Positions 1 through 12,806 of a stretch of 64,000 bases of DNA are shown piece after piece. The notes under the pieces were generated by a model. It did not search any database and was not told the origin of the DNA. It saw only the letters and a program-made list of their open reading frames with translations. The position numbers and the translations under genes are program-made. The DNA comes from Pithys albifrons albifrons. Its lineage: Eukaryota > Chordata > Aves > Passeriformes > Thamnophilidae. Where the stretch lies: contig NC_092461.1 in the NCBI RefSeq assembly GCF_047495875.1, positions 62,112,299 to 62,176,298 on the forward strand. Reading direction: 5' to 3'. The first letter of the stretch is position 1; the number at the start of each line of letters is the position of its first letter.

Positions 1-111
1 TAGATTTCTTCCAAATTATTCAGTTCAATGTAAATATTTACTGAAAGTGAGAGCAAAGAGTGGCTACACCATTTGGGAGGGTTGTTGGACTTCTGCTGTC
101 TACAGTTCCAT

Positions 112-417
112 GAGATGAGGTTGTAGTGAGGTGTCAGTCTTTTCTCCCAAGTGACAAGTGACAGGATGAGAGGAAATGTCCTCAAGCTGCACAATGGAAG
201 CTCTAAATTGGATATTAGGAAAAATTTCTTCACCAAAAGAGTTGTCAAGCATTGGAACAGACTGCTCAGAGTCGCTGTCCCTGGAGGTATTTAAAAGACA
301 TGTAGATGTGGCACTGAGGGGCATGGTTTAGTGGTGGACTTGGGGTTAATGGTTGGAGTTGATGATCTTAGATGTGTTTTCCAAAGTAAACTATGCTATA
401 TAACTCTATGATTCCAT
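112..417 (+). mobile_element. CR1 LINE, 5'-truncated 3' end
   Basis: This is the terminal 300 bp of a CR1 non-LTR retrotransposon. The order of blocks is that of the avian CR1 3' end: 'GGTTGTAGTGAGGTG' at the left, then 'GAGAGGAAATG', 'GGATATTAGGAAAAATTTCT', 'AAGCATTGGAACAGACTG', 'CCCTGGAGGTATTTAAAAGA', 'GGTTTAGTGGTGGACTTG', and a closing 'CTCTATGATTCC'. It carries no promoter and no coding capacity; the open frame on the opposite strand is incidental. Several substitutions and a short gap after 'GTGGACTTG' mark it as an old, fixed copy. It abuts an older CR1 tail on its right. CR1 identity is secure; the left edge is accurate to about 10 bp. Confidence 0.93.
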
Positions 418-462
418 GACTTGGTGATCTCCAGATAGGTCGCTTCCAACTTCAGCTGTGCT
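418..462 (+). mobile_element. Older CR1 3' tail remnant
   Basis: Directly after the CR1 end, the sequence reads 'TTGGTGATCTCCAGATAGG', then 'CGCTTCCAACTTCAGCTGTG'. This resembles the 'gacctccagaggtcccttccaacctcagc' type of CR1 3' end, which belongs to another subfamily. Two CR1 3' ends in the same orientation, end to end, suggest that one inserted at the edge of the other. The piece is only about 45 bp, so the call is tentative. Confidence 0.55.
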
Positions 463-3400
463 GTGTACTCTTCAAAGAAAACCTTCAAGAAGCTAAAGCA
501 ATGCTGAGAAACTCTCCCAAGAAATTGCACAGACTGTGCTTGCTGTACTAGTAGTTCTCCTTCCTGCAGCAGTAACTCACTGGGATCAACCCACCATGGT
601 GGAGCCCTATTACATCAGCAGGGATCTGTGTAGCCACAGAGGCTGTGGGAGTTACTGCCAAAGTCTGCTCAAGCATTACTCCCCTGCAGAGAAGGGAGCA
701 TCCCGGCTGCAAACCAGTTCCCAAGACAGCAGAACCCCCTGGAAGCTGGGGCACTTGCTTTATTTGCCTATCACAGTAACCAATCTGTGGTTAACCTAGC
801 CTGTGGTTCATAACATTAAAATAATTAAAATTTGATGAACAAACTCCTGAAAAAATTATTCTCATCAAGAAAAAGGTGTGTTTGAAAAATAATGCAAATC
901 ATACAGTCAGGTTAAATCAACTTCCTTTTCTGGGACTTTTTGGCAATGCCAGTCACACAGGCTCAGTCTTTATTTTTTACACTGTAATTTGAGTGGAGCT
1001 CCCTCACAGCTGTGCTTTGTTTCATCCAACAGGTGTTTTGGGTATATCTCACCTGCAGACTAGGAGTGTTTACAGGTATTTTTTCACTGGTAATTTCGCA
1101 GCGTTAAAATGTTAAGCTTGTTACTTCTATAAAGTGGAAAATTTTCTTGTGATACCTAGAGGTAGCATATTAATGCCTACTGAAATAATGTGAGTCCTAA
1201 ACCACAATCTGCAGATATTTACATGGCTTCAGGCTCTTACTTTCCAATCTGAAGATATGATTTTATAGTTCTTAATCTAGTTCCCTGAGTTATAGCAATA
1301 AATATGTGGGCTAACCGCCCGGGTTACAGCAATATATATGTGGGTTCCTCACAATGCACTGTTAAATGTCTAAGGAGTTACCTAAATGGATGATATTAAT
1401 CCATCAGTGATGTTCTGTGTCTCCCAGATCTCTGACCTTTCTGCTAGCCAGAGCTGTGTGATCAGCAGTCACTGGGTGAGATTTGCAAGCTGTATCCCCA
1501 TCCTGAGTACATGCTGCCTCCTGCCTTCCCACAGCATGACCTGTGTGTCTTACCATTTATTGGATAGCAGACATGGTGAGCCATCACCCCTTATTGCCAG
1601 AAAAACCAAATGCAGTCTGTGCCTGGCAAACACTGCCTGGAATGGACACACTTGTTCCTGCAGAGCATCCTTCAGGAGAATCACCCTGGGCCTCTGTTAC
1701 AAAAATAAAAATAAAAAACCCAACCCTGTCCCCACCCACCACCTCCACCCAAAACCCGAGTAGGCATTTTCTTATGTGAAAGCCATGAGTTTGCCCTCCC
1801 TGTCTGCCTGTCAGGACTCTGGTAAAATGTATTCACAGGCTTAAAAATGTGTACTCAGGCCAAATGTATTCACTTTAAGAGTCACGTATACATGTAGAAG
1901 AGATTCAGTTTTAAGGTGTTATTCTAACTGTAAACCTACAGTTGCTTTGATAAGATGTAGACCCACATCAGGGATAAAGCACAGTTTGGATCAGTTATTC
2001 TCTTCTTTATATCCACTGATTCATCTTCCATAAATATTCTTGCTAACAACCAAAACCACTCTGAGAAATTACAAACAACATTTTTCATGTACAAGAATGA
2101 TTATGTGGCCAAAAGAGGCATCTTTCCTTTATTCCTTCAGAGCTGAACTTACCTGCAGAGCTGGACAGGGAAAAACCTTCTTGCTGCACTAAGTATCTGG
2201 CATAATGCTGTGCATGAGATGTCATGCAGTTGTATGGAACAGTTTCTGGCATGTCAGAGTGTCTAGCAGGATGTACATGCCTTCCAAAATCACTGAAACT
2301 TTGACTAATCCATAAAAACACACAATAAGCCACCTATCTTCTATTTCTTATCATTAACTATTATGAATGCATAGTCTAGTGACTGTGGACATTCCAGTGG
2401 CATTTAAGAAAAATTCACTAAGTTAGTTAAAATACAGAACTGGAAAAGACTTGTACTATAGTCTCATGTTGCACACTGATCTTTATTATTTTTTCCTGGT
2501 CACTAGTGATTTCAGTTTTCTTTAGGAATTTCATCAGATGAAAGGACTGGTTATTGAAAAGATAGTAATAAAACATCTTCCTAAAGATTTCTCTCCCAGG
2601 AATTGGGAATTTTTTTCATTAGCTTCTTTTGCTGTCACATTCCTGTCACCATTCTGAGGCATATCTATAGTGTGAATAATGTTGCATTTTTTTCTTTCCT
2701 GTGTAGAAGTCTGGGAATAGTAGGGCCTTGATACAAATTGTATTGGCTTATAATAATTGTTAGGAAATGTAAGACAGTATTGACACAAGCACTTCCTACC
2801 CACTCAGTGAGTGGAAAATCAGCAAGGTGCGAGACCCAAAGAGTTTAGGAGACATTCATGAGCTCTGATACTTGACTGGACTAAGTTTCTGATTGTAAGT
2901 GCAGAAGTCCAATAAGACAGAGGCACTGTTGTCCAAGTGTGACATTCCGCGTTATGAGATGATCCTAAAAAGAAACATTCTTTTTTCAGGAAAGCTCTAC
3001 TTTAAGTTATAAAAGCAAGGAATAGGTCAAGAATACTACAATATATGTTGGCAAACAGTTATGAAATGTGTACAAGTATGTACTGGCTTTGCTCTACAAA
3101 CTTTCCAAGTACCTGATACTTTAAGTGATCATTCTTGGAATGTCTTATTAAGTTATAAATATATATTTAGGAAACAGAATAAGTATTTGAGGGTTTCAGT
3201 CAAGTGTAAGGAAATATCTAAGAGAGCATAACCAAAAAGAAAGTGGTTGCCCACTGCTCAGTACTGGATGTGTATGGGATTCAAAATAAAGCATTGAAGT
3301 AACACAAAACCATACAGCAAAATCATTGACTTACACTACTATCAATATGGCTAAAATATATTTAGGAGAGCTCTAGAAGATTAAATAAAGGAATTTTTTT

Positions 3401-5000
3401 ATCAGAAGTCAGTGGACCAATTCAATGTTTTTCATTCTCCAAATGTACCTGTAATGGTTTGATTGGTTAATAGTAAAATATAAATTTCTGTCTAAACAAT
3501 TTTAATTTTAGTGAGCTTTTTCTCTTGTGGGACATTGTAATTGGAAAAAAAATGTTTTATACTGCTTCATTTGCATGCTTAAAAATGGAGATTTTTTCCT
3601 GCATGAGATTCTTTGTTCAAGTAATGGGATTTCAAGAGGAAAAGTTCAGATAAATAGCATAAAGAATAAGCACAATAAAATACAACTTGCAATAGAATTA
3701 GGAACAGAGGAAGGACAGGTGTCTTTTGCACAAATGAATCTAGTCTCCTACAACTTACATAAGTATGTTTCTTAAGTGCTTGTAACTGAAAGGTAACCTT
3801 TCATTTAGTTAGTAAAAAAAACAAACAAAAAACCAAAAAACCAAAACTTGATAAAGACTCCCAAGGGGAGTAACATGATGCTCAAAATTTTAATGAAATA
3901 AGTAGGAATTTCATATTACAATATTTAAGGCACATCCCATGACTTGGGAAGAATTTACTAAAATGTTGTGCAAAAGCTAAGAAGACTATTTTTCATATCT
4001 TGAACTGAAAAAGCATGTTTGCAAGAGATGAGCTTTGAGAAGAAGTTCAGATAATTTGGCAGAAAAAGATAATTTTTAAGAAACTTCACAAAACAATGTC
4101 AGGGTAGTCCAACTGTCGGAATTTTTGTCTTAGAAACCATCAAACAAAGGCAGCATTTTGTTATCACATTGTGAGGTGTCTTTACAGTTGCTGGGTGAAG
4201 TGGTGGCTTTGTGACTTCTGAGTAACATGACACTGCTCCTTTTAGCTATTCCATCTCAGGACTCCACCACTTTTTTTCCTAAAAGATTCTCCAGAATTCA
4301 ACCAGATGAAAGGTAGCAACTGGGAAAAGTCTTTTGCATGCTGAGGAAGCCATGGTGGATGCACTTTAGTCACTGTCCCTATCCTATGCATGTGCCTTTC
4401 CTCACCACATGAGAGTAAGGCCAATTTTTATGGCCCTACTAAACACCTTTGTGGCCAGAACCTCTCTTCAGTGCCATAAAAGGAGGAAAACTTCAGCAGA
4501 AGCTCACTGACAAAAGGCAAAGTCTGGTCTCCACCTCTTCCCCTGAGGATAAACCCTACACGAGGTGCCTTAATGCTGGTGTGAAGCTAAACGAAAGCAG
4601 ATGAATTAGCAAAAGGTTACCACAGTCATATGTACTTGCTCCCTCACCCTTTCTGTCTCAGCCACCCAGTTCTCCTGTACCAGTCTGTTCTTTCCAGTCC
4701 CACTGAGATGAGGAAACAGGAACAGCAAAGCTAGAATTATTTTGAATTTAGGATTTCTGAAGGCAATTCTGAAGACTTAAGTTTTATTAGCAACTGACAC
4801 GTGCAATTTATTCCCCTATACACTGATAAAATAATTAAGTGCCTTTGCAGCTAGAGCAATAATGAATTCCAAAACCTCAGTACTTTTCTCTGGTGGTCCT
4901 GTGAAGTGATGACTCCTGAGCCACTGACAAGTAAGAGACTTCAATCAGATTACCTGAAAGGATGCCAGGAAGCAAGATAAATGAAGGTAATTAGTCACTG
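463..5000. other. Unique AT-rich DNA, no gene recognised
   Basis: I see no exon, RNA gene or young repeat here. The open frames, up to about 125 codons, have no recognisable domain and unstructured composition. Details seen: a near-identical 22-bp pair at 1289-1344, and an A-rich stretch with AAAC/CAAA units at about 3811-3846. Nothing marks a promoter or a CpG island. Confidence 0.6.
1289..1344. repeat. Direct duplication, 22-bp units at 34-bp spacing
   Basis: The unit GTTATAGCAATAAATATGTG followed by GG at 1289-1310 recurs as GTTACAGCAATATATATGTG plus GG at 1323-1344. That is 20 of 22 matches. The spacer contains CCGCCCGG, a rare CpG pair in this AT-rich stretch. It looks like a local duplication. 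Confidence 0.75.
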
Positions 5001-8000
5001 TCCTTACAGGTCTGCCTGGTCTGTAAAGCAGGAGACAGTCAGCTCCTGCAGACAGGAAATCACATGCAAATGGAGCTCTGAATGCATCACCTCCAAAACA
5101 AAACAGCAGCAGCACTGAGAAAGAGAGGCAGAAATGAAGAGAACCTTTCTAATGTCTTGATTTTTATCTTATTTATAAAAGCAACCAGAAACATACTTTA
5201 AGCACAGCAATTTAGGTATTTTTTCTAAATGGTGTCTAGCTATGCATTTAATTTTTCTTTACAGTTGGCACAGAGGCAGTCAAAGCTGGAAGGAGGCCTG
5301 ACCCATTGGCTCAGATCAAGGACTAGATACAGCCTCTTTTAGAGGTCAGGGCTATTCAGACTGAGCCATAGTTCCAAGCTACAAAGCCACTGCTAATATA
5401 GACAATCACCAAAGTAATGAGTTTAGACATAAAGAAATATTTCCCATAGATCAGGTTACAAGTGAGAATTGTACATGCATTTCTATATATTTAAATTTCT
5501 ACTAACTAGGAGGTGAATGTAAGCAGTAACCACTCTGCAGGGCCAGCTGTCGCTTTATGGTTATCAAGCCATAAAGTTCTCACATGAGAAAAGGTGTCAG
5601 TATACCTAAAGACAGCAAATCATGCAGAGGTGTTGAAGACAGTGAAGATTTACTGCAGACATATTCAAACAGACATTAACTTGGCTGGAAATCACTGATG
5701 CTGTTAAAGAAGGTATTTGCTTGTCTCACAGTCTGTGGTATTTCACACTTTTTCTGATCCCCTTTTCCATTTCAGGAAACCATATGTAAATCTTCTTAAA
5801 AACACAGTAAACATAATTCTAGCTAAACCCATTCTAGCCCACAAAAGGACAAGTAGAGACTGTCCCCTCACCTGTGGTTTTAATTGGGACCAAGATGACA
5901 GAAGTGGAGCAAATCCTGAGCAGTGGTGCTTTCTCCTCAGTCACTGGAAGAGAAGCTGCTCTGGAAAGGCAGGGCATGTGTTTGGTCAGGAAGGGCAGAG
6001 GTCCATGAATGGACTGGCAGCTCTTCTCTATCTCTATGCAGTTGTGCCAGAGGCTCAGGGTCATCTTAGCCACTGCCTTACAAGGTCCCTTGCACTGCTT
6101 ACTGTAGGACACATGCAGAAAAGAAAAGCAGTCCCTTATCTGCAGTTAATAATTTAGGACTGAAAATGGCTGGAAAATGAACAAATTAAAGAACTAAGTT
6201 CCTTGCACATGTCTCAGAGGTGCAGGAGAGCTGCTGAGAGAACTGCTGGCTGTTGGCAAAACCACTCTGATGGGATGGGAAGGCAAGGTGAAGAGTTTGT
6301 CCAAGGAGGTTGGTATCACTGTAGCCTAAGTGAGGAACTTTAGACACTGTTATGAGACCAGATAAAGAAATGAATGTGTGAACAACCTGGGAGAGTCCAG
6401 ATTTGAAATTTATAAATTATATATGAGGATATAGGAAAGAAGCAGGGCCAACTGTTGCTCTCTGTTAGTAACAGTGTAAATCTTTATGAACTCCCTAGAA
6501 GTCAGTAAATCTTGTTCCAGATTTGTACAGGCTTGTCCCTCTATGTTTGTTAATACACTTAATTAAATCTTATTCTAATTTGAGTAACATGCTATGCTGG
6601 AAAACTATAATCAAAGAGCTATTGAAATGCAGATACTAGGCATAGAATAAGCCCAAACTAGCGTTTTATTTTTTGGGAAATGTGCCAAAAAGACAAAGAT
6701 TTTAACCAATACTTTTGCTCCACAGAATACGTTGTTTTACTGAAAGAAAAATATTTATTAAGAAATATTGTAACTCATTATGTTTTAATAGTATATTTTT
6801 CTCCAAAAATTAGAGACAACATATTTTGTTTTAAACTAAAGGTTTGAATTGCAACATCTTGATGTTATCTAAAATGAGTTCTAGATATAAATTTGAGATA
6901 TGATAGTTGTATTTAGAAAACATATCACTCTTCTGATAAAAATGTCCACCTTCTTGGTGAACAAAACGGTCAAGACTAAAAATTGTTCAGCACTGTTCAT
7001 ACCATTCAATACTTCAGCTATTCTTACTTTTGGCAAAGCAACAAATAATGTGATATCGCTTAATGAATCTGTTGTAACAACCACATTCTCTCTCTGACAT
7101 GAACCAGACAACTGTTCAATTCACACATATATAATATTGGTATAAAGCTGGAAAAAAAACCCCACAGGAACACATTCCTGGAGAGATTCCTGTGAGAGAT
7201 ACTTTTTCTACTGGTGATAAAATTTTGTTTCACAGAATCAAGGTCACTGAAAACCCTCATAGTCTGGTCTTAGTGTGCTCAGACTCAGAGTAAGCTGAAT
7301 GTGTATTACAGGAAAAGTAGAGTATTAGAGTACAGTCTATGCTACCTATTTCTGTAACAGAACACTTATTACTGTAGGTCTGAATTTCCTCTCATAAAAG
7401 ATGGTACAGAGTATATTTGATTTTTAAAAAAACCCACAGTGCCTATTGCTTTTTAGTCCCAATATTCTAGGAGAAAAATAACATCCCTGACACATTTTTT
7501 TGCATTTCTCTAATGCCACCTATTTTATTAAACCCTTTATGTAAAACCACATCAGTGGTACTGAGGGAAAATAATACCCCCACCAATTTAGATATAGTCA
7601 AATCAAAACCATTTTCACAAATGATGGGCAGATTTTTGCATTTGGTTTAACATGGTTGGGCATGTTTGCTTTCACTGTTCAGTTGTTTTTACTGAGTAAA
7701 TTTGTTTAGACTATGAGGAACTAGAAATAATTGTAAATACTCTCTGGCTAGTTATTGAAAGGAGAACTCAAATACTTTTCAGAATATATTGATATATTAA
7801 AAGCTTAGCAGGTTGGGAGATTTTTATTCTATACACATCAACAAAAATGAGTATTGCATATTTTTCCTAAACCAAACTCTCCAAGGCCTTTTGGCAAAAG
7901 ACCCATTGGAAGACAAGGGAAATAGATGGGAAATCTGGGAACCCCGTTGCATCTTCCTGCTCAGCCTGAACACAGGCACTTAGAGGTTGTTTTAAAATAT

Positions 8001-10737
8001 TCCTGAGACTACTAAGTTTCACAAGGATTTTTCAGCAGTTGCAAAGATGAAATTGTCTTGGCCTGGTCCTGTTTTCCCTTCCTGCAGTGAATGTAACTTC
8101 GTAAGTCTGAATCTAATTTACTTGCCATAATAAAATTATCACACTCGGAAGATCTGTCAGATCCAAGTTTTGAAATTCTTACTCAGATCTAATTAGGCAA
8201 AAGCCTTGCTCTAATTAGAAAAAAATATCTCATACTTCAAATTCACCTACCATACTTCACACAGAACACAATTGTTCTCCACTGGAAACAAATTTTAGTC
8301 TTCTACCACAAATAAGAAAACCCACCATGTAAAAGGTAATGTGTTGAAATGAAGAGCTCTTCAAATTATTTGAGTTCTAAACTAACACAAATATTCTTAA
8401 TATTAGATTTTATGTAAGAAGCAAAACTTCTAAACTGTTTAACTAAGAGCATATGCCTGAGAATTCTTGTGGTTGTACACCATATTTCTGATGCTTGTCC
8501 TATACATCAGGTTTCCCAATAATTTCTTTGGAACAAGGATTTCCCTCACAGTACTCTTTATGGTACTAAACAGTTTTTCACTAAGTTCACTTCCCAGTTT
8601 TTCATCTATGTCACATTCATTCATAAAAAATGTAGTAAAAAACCCAAGTCTCAATTTTTGCTAATATTTATGTACTATGCCCATAAAAAGTAATTGAACT
8701 GTTCATATGAGTAAAAATTTGACCTCCTGATTTGTATCAGATGTGCAGACACCAGTCTCAACATTTCATCACTCTTGTAATTTAATAAAAATTTCTATAT
8801 GCTGAAGATAAAAGGCTGAATAAAAGAGATTCCTCTGCCAGACTGGTGAAAGTTTAGAGCAAGTGTATGTATTTAGACTGAAGAAACACACAGGCACTTA
8901 TGCCATGCTTCAGTTCATCTGCTATGTGCAAGGAACCATAATTACAAACACAGGAATGTCTGACATGTACTTGCCCACATAGCACTGCTATATCTCTGCC
9001 AGGACAGGCAGTAAATATATCACTGGAAAGTTACTGTAGAGATAATATGAAAACAATTATTATGGGTAATTTCAGGCACTTCTGCAGGGTAGTCATGTTT
9101 TCTGGCTCATACTAACTCATTTTTCCTGAATTCAAACCAATTTGAACATGACAGGTTTGAGAGTTTAGCTTAAACACAAATATTAATCTATTTTTGGGGT
9201 TGCCAAGAAGTGATTAAGAGAGGGATGAAAAAGAACAGAGGAAATAGTGAAGATTGTTAATCATAAATTTGCTATAAATTAGACTGAAAGTCAGCTTCAG
9301 TTGACTTAAAATTCTTTTTAGTGTAGCTTGGCTTTGCCACCAGAAAAATGAGATGGAGAGCCACTGTCTGGCTAATAACAACTACAAAGGTAGAGCTCAC
9401 CAGTTTGTGTGAGCTCACCTGTGTTTTTTGGAAGAGTGAAAGGAGCTATTGCAAAACCATGACGTAGGCTTCCTCTCAGAAATCCATCTTCTTCACTGGA
9501 AGGGAAATAGCATAAGTAATGAACAGCACAAGGTGTTGTCAAATCTGGGGGGCAGTGGGATGATGAAAGGCTTGTAAAACTTCCTAGCATTTTTTAAGTT
9601 ATAAAGAAATACGTGAAAGTTATCAAATATAAAACTCCAAGAGTCTTGCCTTAATATTCTCTTTTCACATGCACATAAATTACTACTAAGACTATTCACC
9701 CATGCAAATCTAAATGAGAAAACCACTGAATTTCAGTTGTCCCTCTAAATATATGAACATGTTCCTGCACATAAAGAGAAATTTATATTATCACCACCAC
9801 AGTAACCACCAGCTACAAAACACTCCCTCAAAAAGAGAGCAGGATCTGTCTCTTTTCACAAATTATTAGATACTAAATTACAACTTACATTATGCTCAAT
9901 GCAAACCTGGTTTATGTAGCATGTGAGATATTAGGCAATTGTTGAAAAATATACATATCTGTGCTTTGTACAGGTTTAGTGGGTAATAAATCTCCTCCTA
10001 TAGGAAGCTGTATAGGACTATTTCTGGCTGCAGCCAAACTATGCTGTCAGTAGCCTGGACTATTTGATTACAAGATCTGAAGAATTTTATGCAGAAGTCT
10101 GAACTTTTGTGTGCCTTTTATGGAAACATATTGTGGAGAGCACAGCTCCGATATCATCCTGTAGTCAGTTATTTTTCAAATTCATGAAAATGAGATGTAA
10201 AATTTGTTGTACTTGTCAGTTTGGTGATTGTTTCTCAGCTCCTCTACAGAGTTCCTAAACAGAGTGGCTGATGTATATACAAATCATTTAAATGCATAGC
10301 TGTTTTTTTAAAGCATTACTGATATATTACCAGAGATAAGCAGGTCTGCAAGTGAGTCAGTTGCTACTCTAGGGCTTCCTACCAAGTGACCAATGCTGTA
10401 TGACAGGCACTTGCCATGGCAGGGTAGGTGCACCCGAGGATCTTCTGTTATGCAGCATCCCTTTTCTGGGCAGTGGGTGGGCATGGGGCTCTGCTGTCCC
10501 AAGCAGCTGGGACAGAGTGGGGTGGGGGCAAAGGGGAGTGTCTGGGCATGTCAGCTGCTTGCTCAGCTGGTGCTGCTGAAGTACTGGAATGTGGCCTGAA
10601 ATCAATCTTCTTTCCAATATTATTATTTAATTTTTTTGTTCAAAATATACTGCTGAGCTGGTGGAAATACACACACTGCTATCACAGTGTGGGACCCTTA
10701 TTTTTCTGAAGACAGACAAGTTTTTATAGAAGTTCAA
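5001..10737. other. Unique AT-rich DNA, no gene recognised
   Basis: No coding exon, RNA gene or interspersed repeat is recognisable. The longest open frame (5717-6157 plus, 146 codons) has an opposing open frame of 92 codons on the minus strand, and neither shows a known domain. Around 9393-9418 GAGCTCACC occurs twice, the second copy lying in the 10-bp palindrome GTGAGCTCAC. The last 300 bp become more GC-rich and hold a G-quadruplex motif. Confidence 0.6.
10519..10546 (+). other. Canonical G-quadruplex motif
   Basis: Four G-runs of lengths 4, 5, 4 and 3 are separated by loops of 1 (T), 4 (CAAA) and 7 (AGTGTCT) bases. This satisfies the usual G3+N1-7 rule on the plus strand. It lies 190 bp left of the 3' end of the large minus-strand CR1. 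Folding potential is read from sequence only, and no function is implied. Confidence 0.7.
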
Positions 10738-12806
10738 AATCATAGAATCACAGAATCATGACATGGTTTGGATTGAAAGGGACCTGAAGGATCTTCTAAT
10801 TCCAACCTGTTGCCATTTGCAAAGACACCTTCCACTTGACCAGTTTGCTCAGAGACCCATCCAACCTGGCCTTAAACACTGTCAAGGATGGGGCAGCCAC
10901 AACCTTTCTGGGCAACCTGTCCTAGTGCCTTGCCTCTCTCACAGCAAAGAACTTCCTCCAAATATCTGACCTAAACCTATTTTTTGTTTGAAGACATTCC
11001 ACCTTGTCATGTCACTACATGCTCTTGTAAAAAGTCCCTCTCCTTCTTTCTTCTAGGTTCCCTTCAGCTACTGGAAGGCCACAGTTAGGTCACCCCAGAG
11101 TCTTCTCTTCTCCAGACTGAACAACCCCAACTTTCTCGTAGCCTTTCCTCACAGGAGAAGTGTTCTGTCCCTCTATCTATCTTGGTGGCTCTCCTCTGGA
11201 CTTAATCTAACAAGTCAACATCCTTTCTGTGTTGGCAGCCCCAGAACTGGATGCAGCACTCCAGGTGGGGTCTCACAAGGGCAGAGTAGAGGTGTAAAAT
11301 TACTTCCTTCAATCTGGTGGCCATGCTGATTTTGATGCAATTGGCTTTCTGGGCTGCAAGCATACACTGCTGGCTCATGTCCAGCCTCTCATCCACCAGC
11401 ACCCCCAAGTCCTTCCCAGCAGGGCTGCTCTAGATTTCTTTATCCCTCATCCTATGTTGATACCAAGGGCTGCCCCAACCCAAGTGCAGCACCTTGCCCT
11501 TGGTCTTTTTGAATTTCATGAGATTCCCATGGTCCCACTTCTCAAGCTTGTTCAGTTGCCTCTGGATGGCATCCTATCCCTCAGGTGTGACAACTGCACT
11601 ACTCAGCTTCTTGTCATCTGCAAATTTTCTGAGATTGCACTCAATCTCTTCATCTATGTCATTAACGAAGATATTAAGTAACACTGGTCCCAAAATGGAT
11701 TCCTGAGAGACACTACTTGTCACTGGTGTCCATTATGACTTTGAGCCATGGAGCTACTACCCTCTGGATGTGGCCATCCAAACACTTTCTTATCCATCTA
11801 ACAGTACATTCATCAAATCCATCTGTCTCCAATTTAGAGTGCAGGATGTTGTGACTTTACATAAATCCAGATAAATGTAATCTGTAGCCCTTTGCTTGTC
11901 CACTAACGTAGTGAGACTCCATCACTAGGTTGGTCAGACAGGACTTGCCCTTAGTGAGGCTGACAGGTCAGTAGTTCTCAGGGTCCTTCTTTCTACCCCT
12001 TTTACAGATGGGTATAATTCTCTTTTTCCAGTCACCTGGGACTTCACCTGACGGTAATGCCATTTCAAATATGGAGAGTGGCTTGGCAAGTACATCAGTC
12101 AAGTCACCCAGGACTTCAGGGTGCACCTCATCAGGTCCCATAGACTTATGTACATTATGTACTTTATGTACCTCAAGTTCCTCAGGTGGTTGTGAACCTG
12201 ATCTTCTCTTACAATGGGAGGGTCTTTGCTCCCCTAGTCTCCATCCTGCTGTCCATCCACTTGAGAGGTGTGGGAAGAGAGGGTGCCATTGAAGAATGAG
12301 GGAAAAAATTGTTGAGTACCTCAGTCCCCTCCTCATTTGTTATCATCAGTTTTTCAGCATTGTTTGTTGGAGGATGGGGGGTGGAAGTGGTGCTGGTACA
12401 CCTTTGACATTTCTTTTCTATTTAAGTACCTGTAAAAGCCCTTTCTGTTACTCTTTGCATCCCTTGTCAGGTTCAGTTCCAGCTTCACCTTGACCTTCCT
12501 CACTCCATTTCTATAAAACCATACTTCACCTCTACACTCCTTCAGGTTACCTATCCTTGCTTCCAGTGCCTGTTCACTATATTCTTTCCCCTTAGTGTGA
12601 TCAGCAGTTCCCTACTCAGCCATGCCGGTCTCTTGCCTTTCTTGCCCGAATTCTGGCTCTGGGGATTGCTAGCTCTTGCACCCTATGGAAGACTTCACTA
12701 AGGACCTGCCAGCCCTGTTCCAGCCCCTTGTCCCAGATGACAGTAGGATCTCCCAGGTATCCTACTATCTCCTTGAAGAGACAGCAATTTGCTTTCCTAA
12801 AGCAAA
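10738..12806 (-). mobile_element. CR1 LINE, 2.1 kb, 5'-truncated
   Basis: Read on the minus strand, this is a long CR1 copy from within ORF2 through the 3' UTR to the terminal octamers. On the plus strand it opens with ATCATAGAATCACAGAATCA, the complement of the CR1 tail. It then runs through 3' UTR blocks such as 'CCAACCTGGCCTTAAACACT' and then ORF2. Most CR1 copies are truncated to a few hundred bp, so 2.1 kb is long for the family; full-length elements are about 4.5 kb. Compared with my memory of the family consensus there are internal deletions near 11852, 11915 and 11957, the last about 100 bp. Frameshifts and stops make it non-functional. No target-site duplication is visible, as is usual for CR1. 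The right edge is placed where similarity to ORF2 stops, just after GCTTTCCTAAA. Confidence 0.93.
11202..12806 (-). pseudogene. CR1 ORF2 reverse-transcriptase remnant
   Basis: This is decayed coding sequence for the CR1 endonuclease/reverse-transcriptase polyprotein, read right to left. The first block (12616-12806) ends in ARKARDRHG, matching the linker before the RT domain. The second (11968-12336) has KSMGPDEVHPEVL, LAKPLSIF and SGEVPGDWKK, the N-terminal fingers of the RT. The third contains VNDIDEEIECNLRKFADDKK; its catalytic FADD, the CR1 version of the YxDD active site, is at 11613-11624. The fourth (11202-11408) has [14 protein letters not shown] and [13 protein letters not shown], the C-terminal thumb region. 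These blocks lie in different frames, with stops and deletions between them. RT palm motifs between blocks two and three are partly lost in the roughly 100-bp deletion near 11957. No enzyme can be made from it. Confidence 0.88.

Noticed and set aside
5717..6157. 146-codon open frame on the plus strand, the longest in the window
   Set aside because: It has no recognisable domain and an opposing open frame on the minus strand. Its length is expected by chance in 64 kb.
9393..9418. Paired GAGCTCACC with a 10-bp palindrome as a regulatory site
   Set aside because: It is short and of a kind expected by chance in this much DNA.
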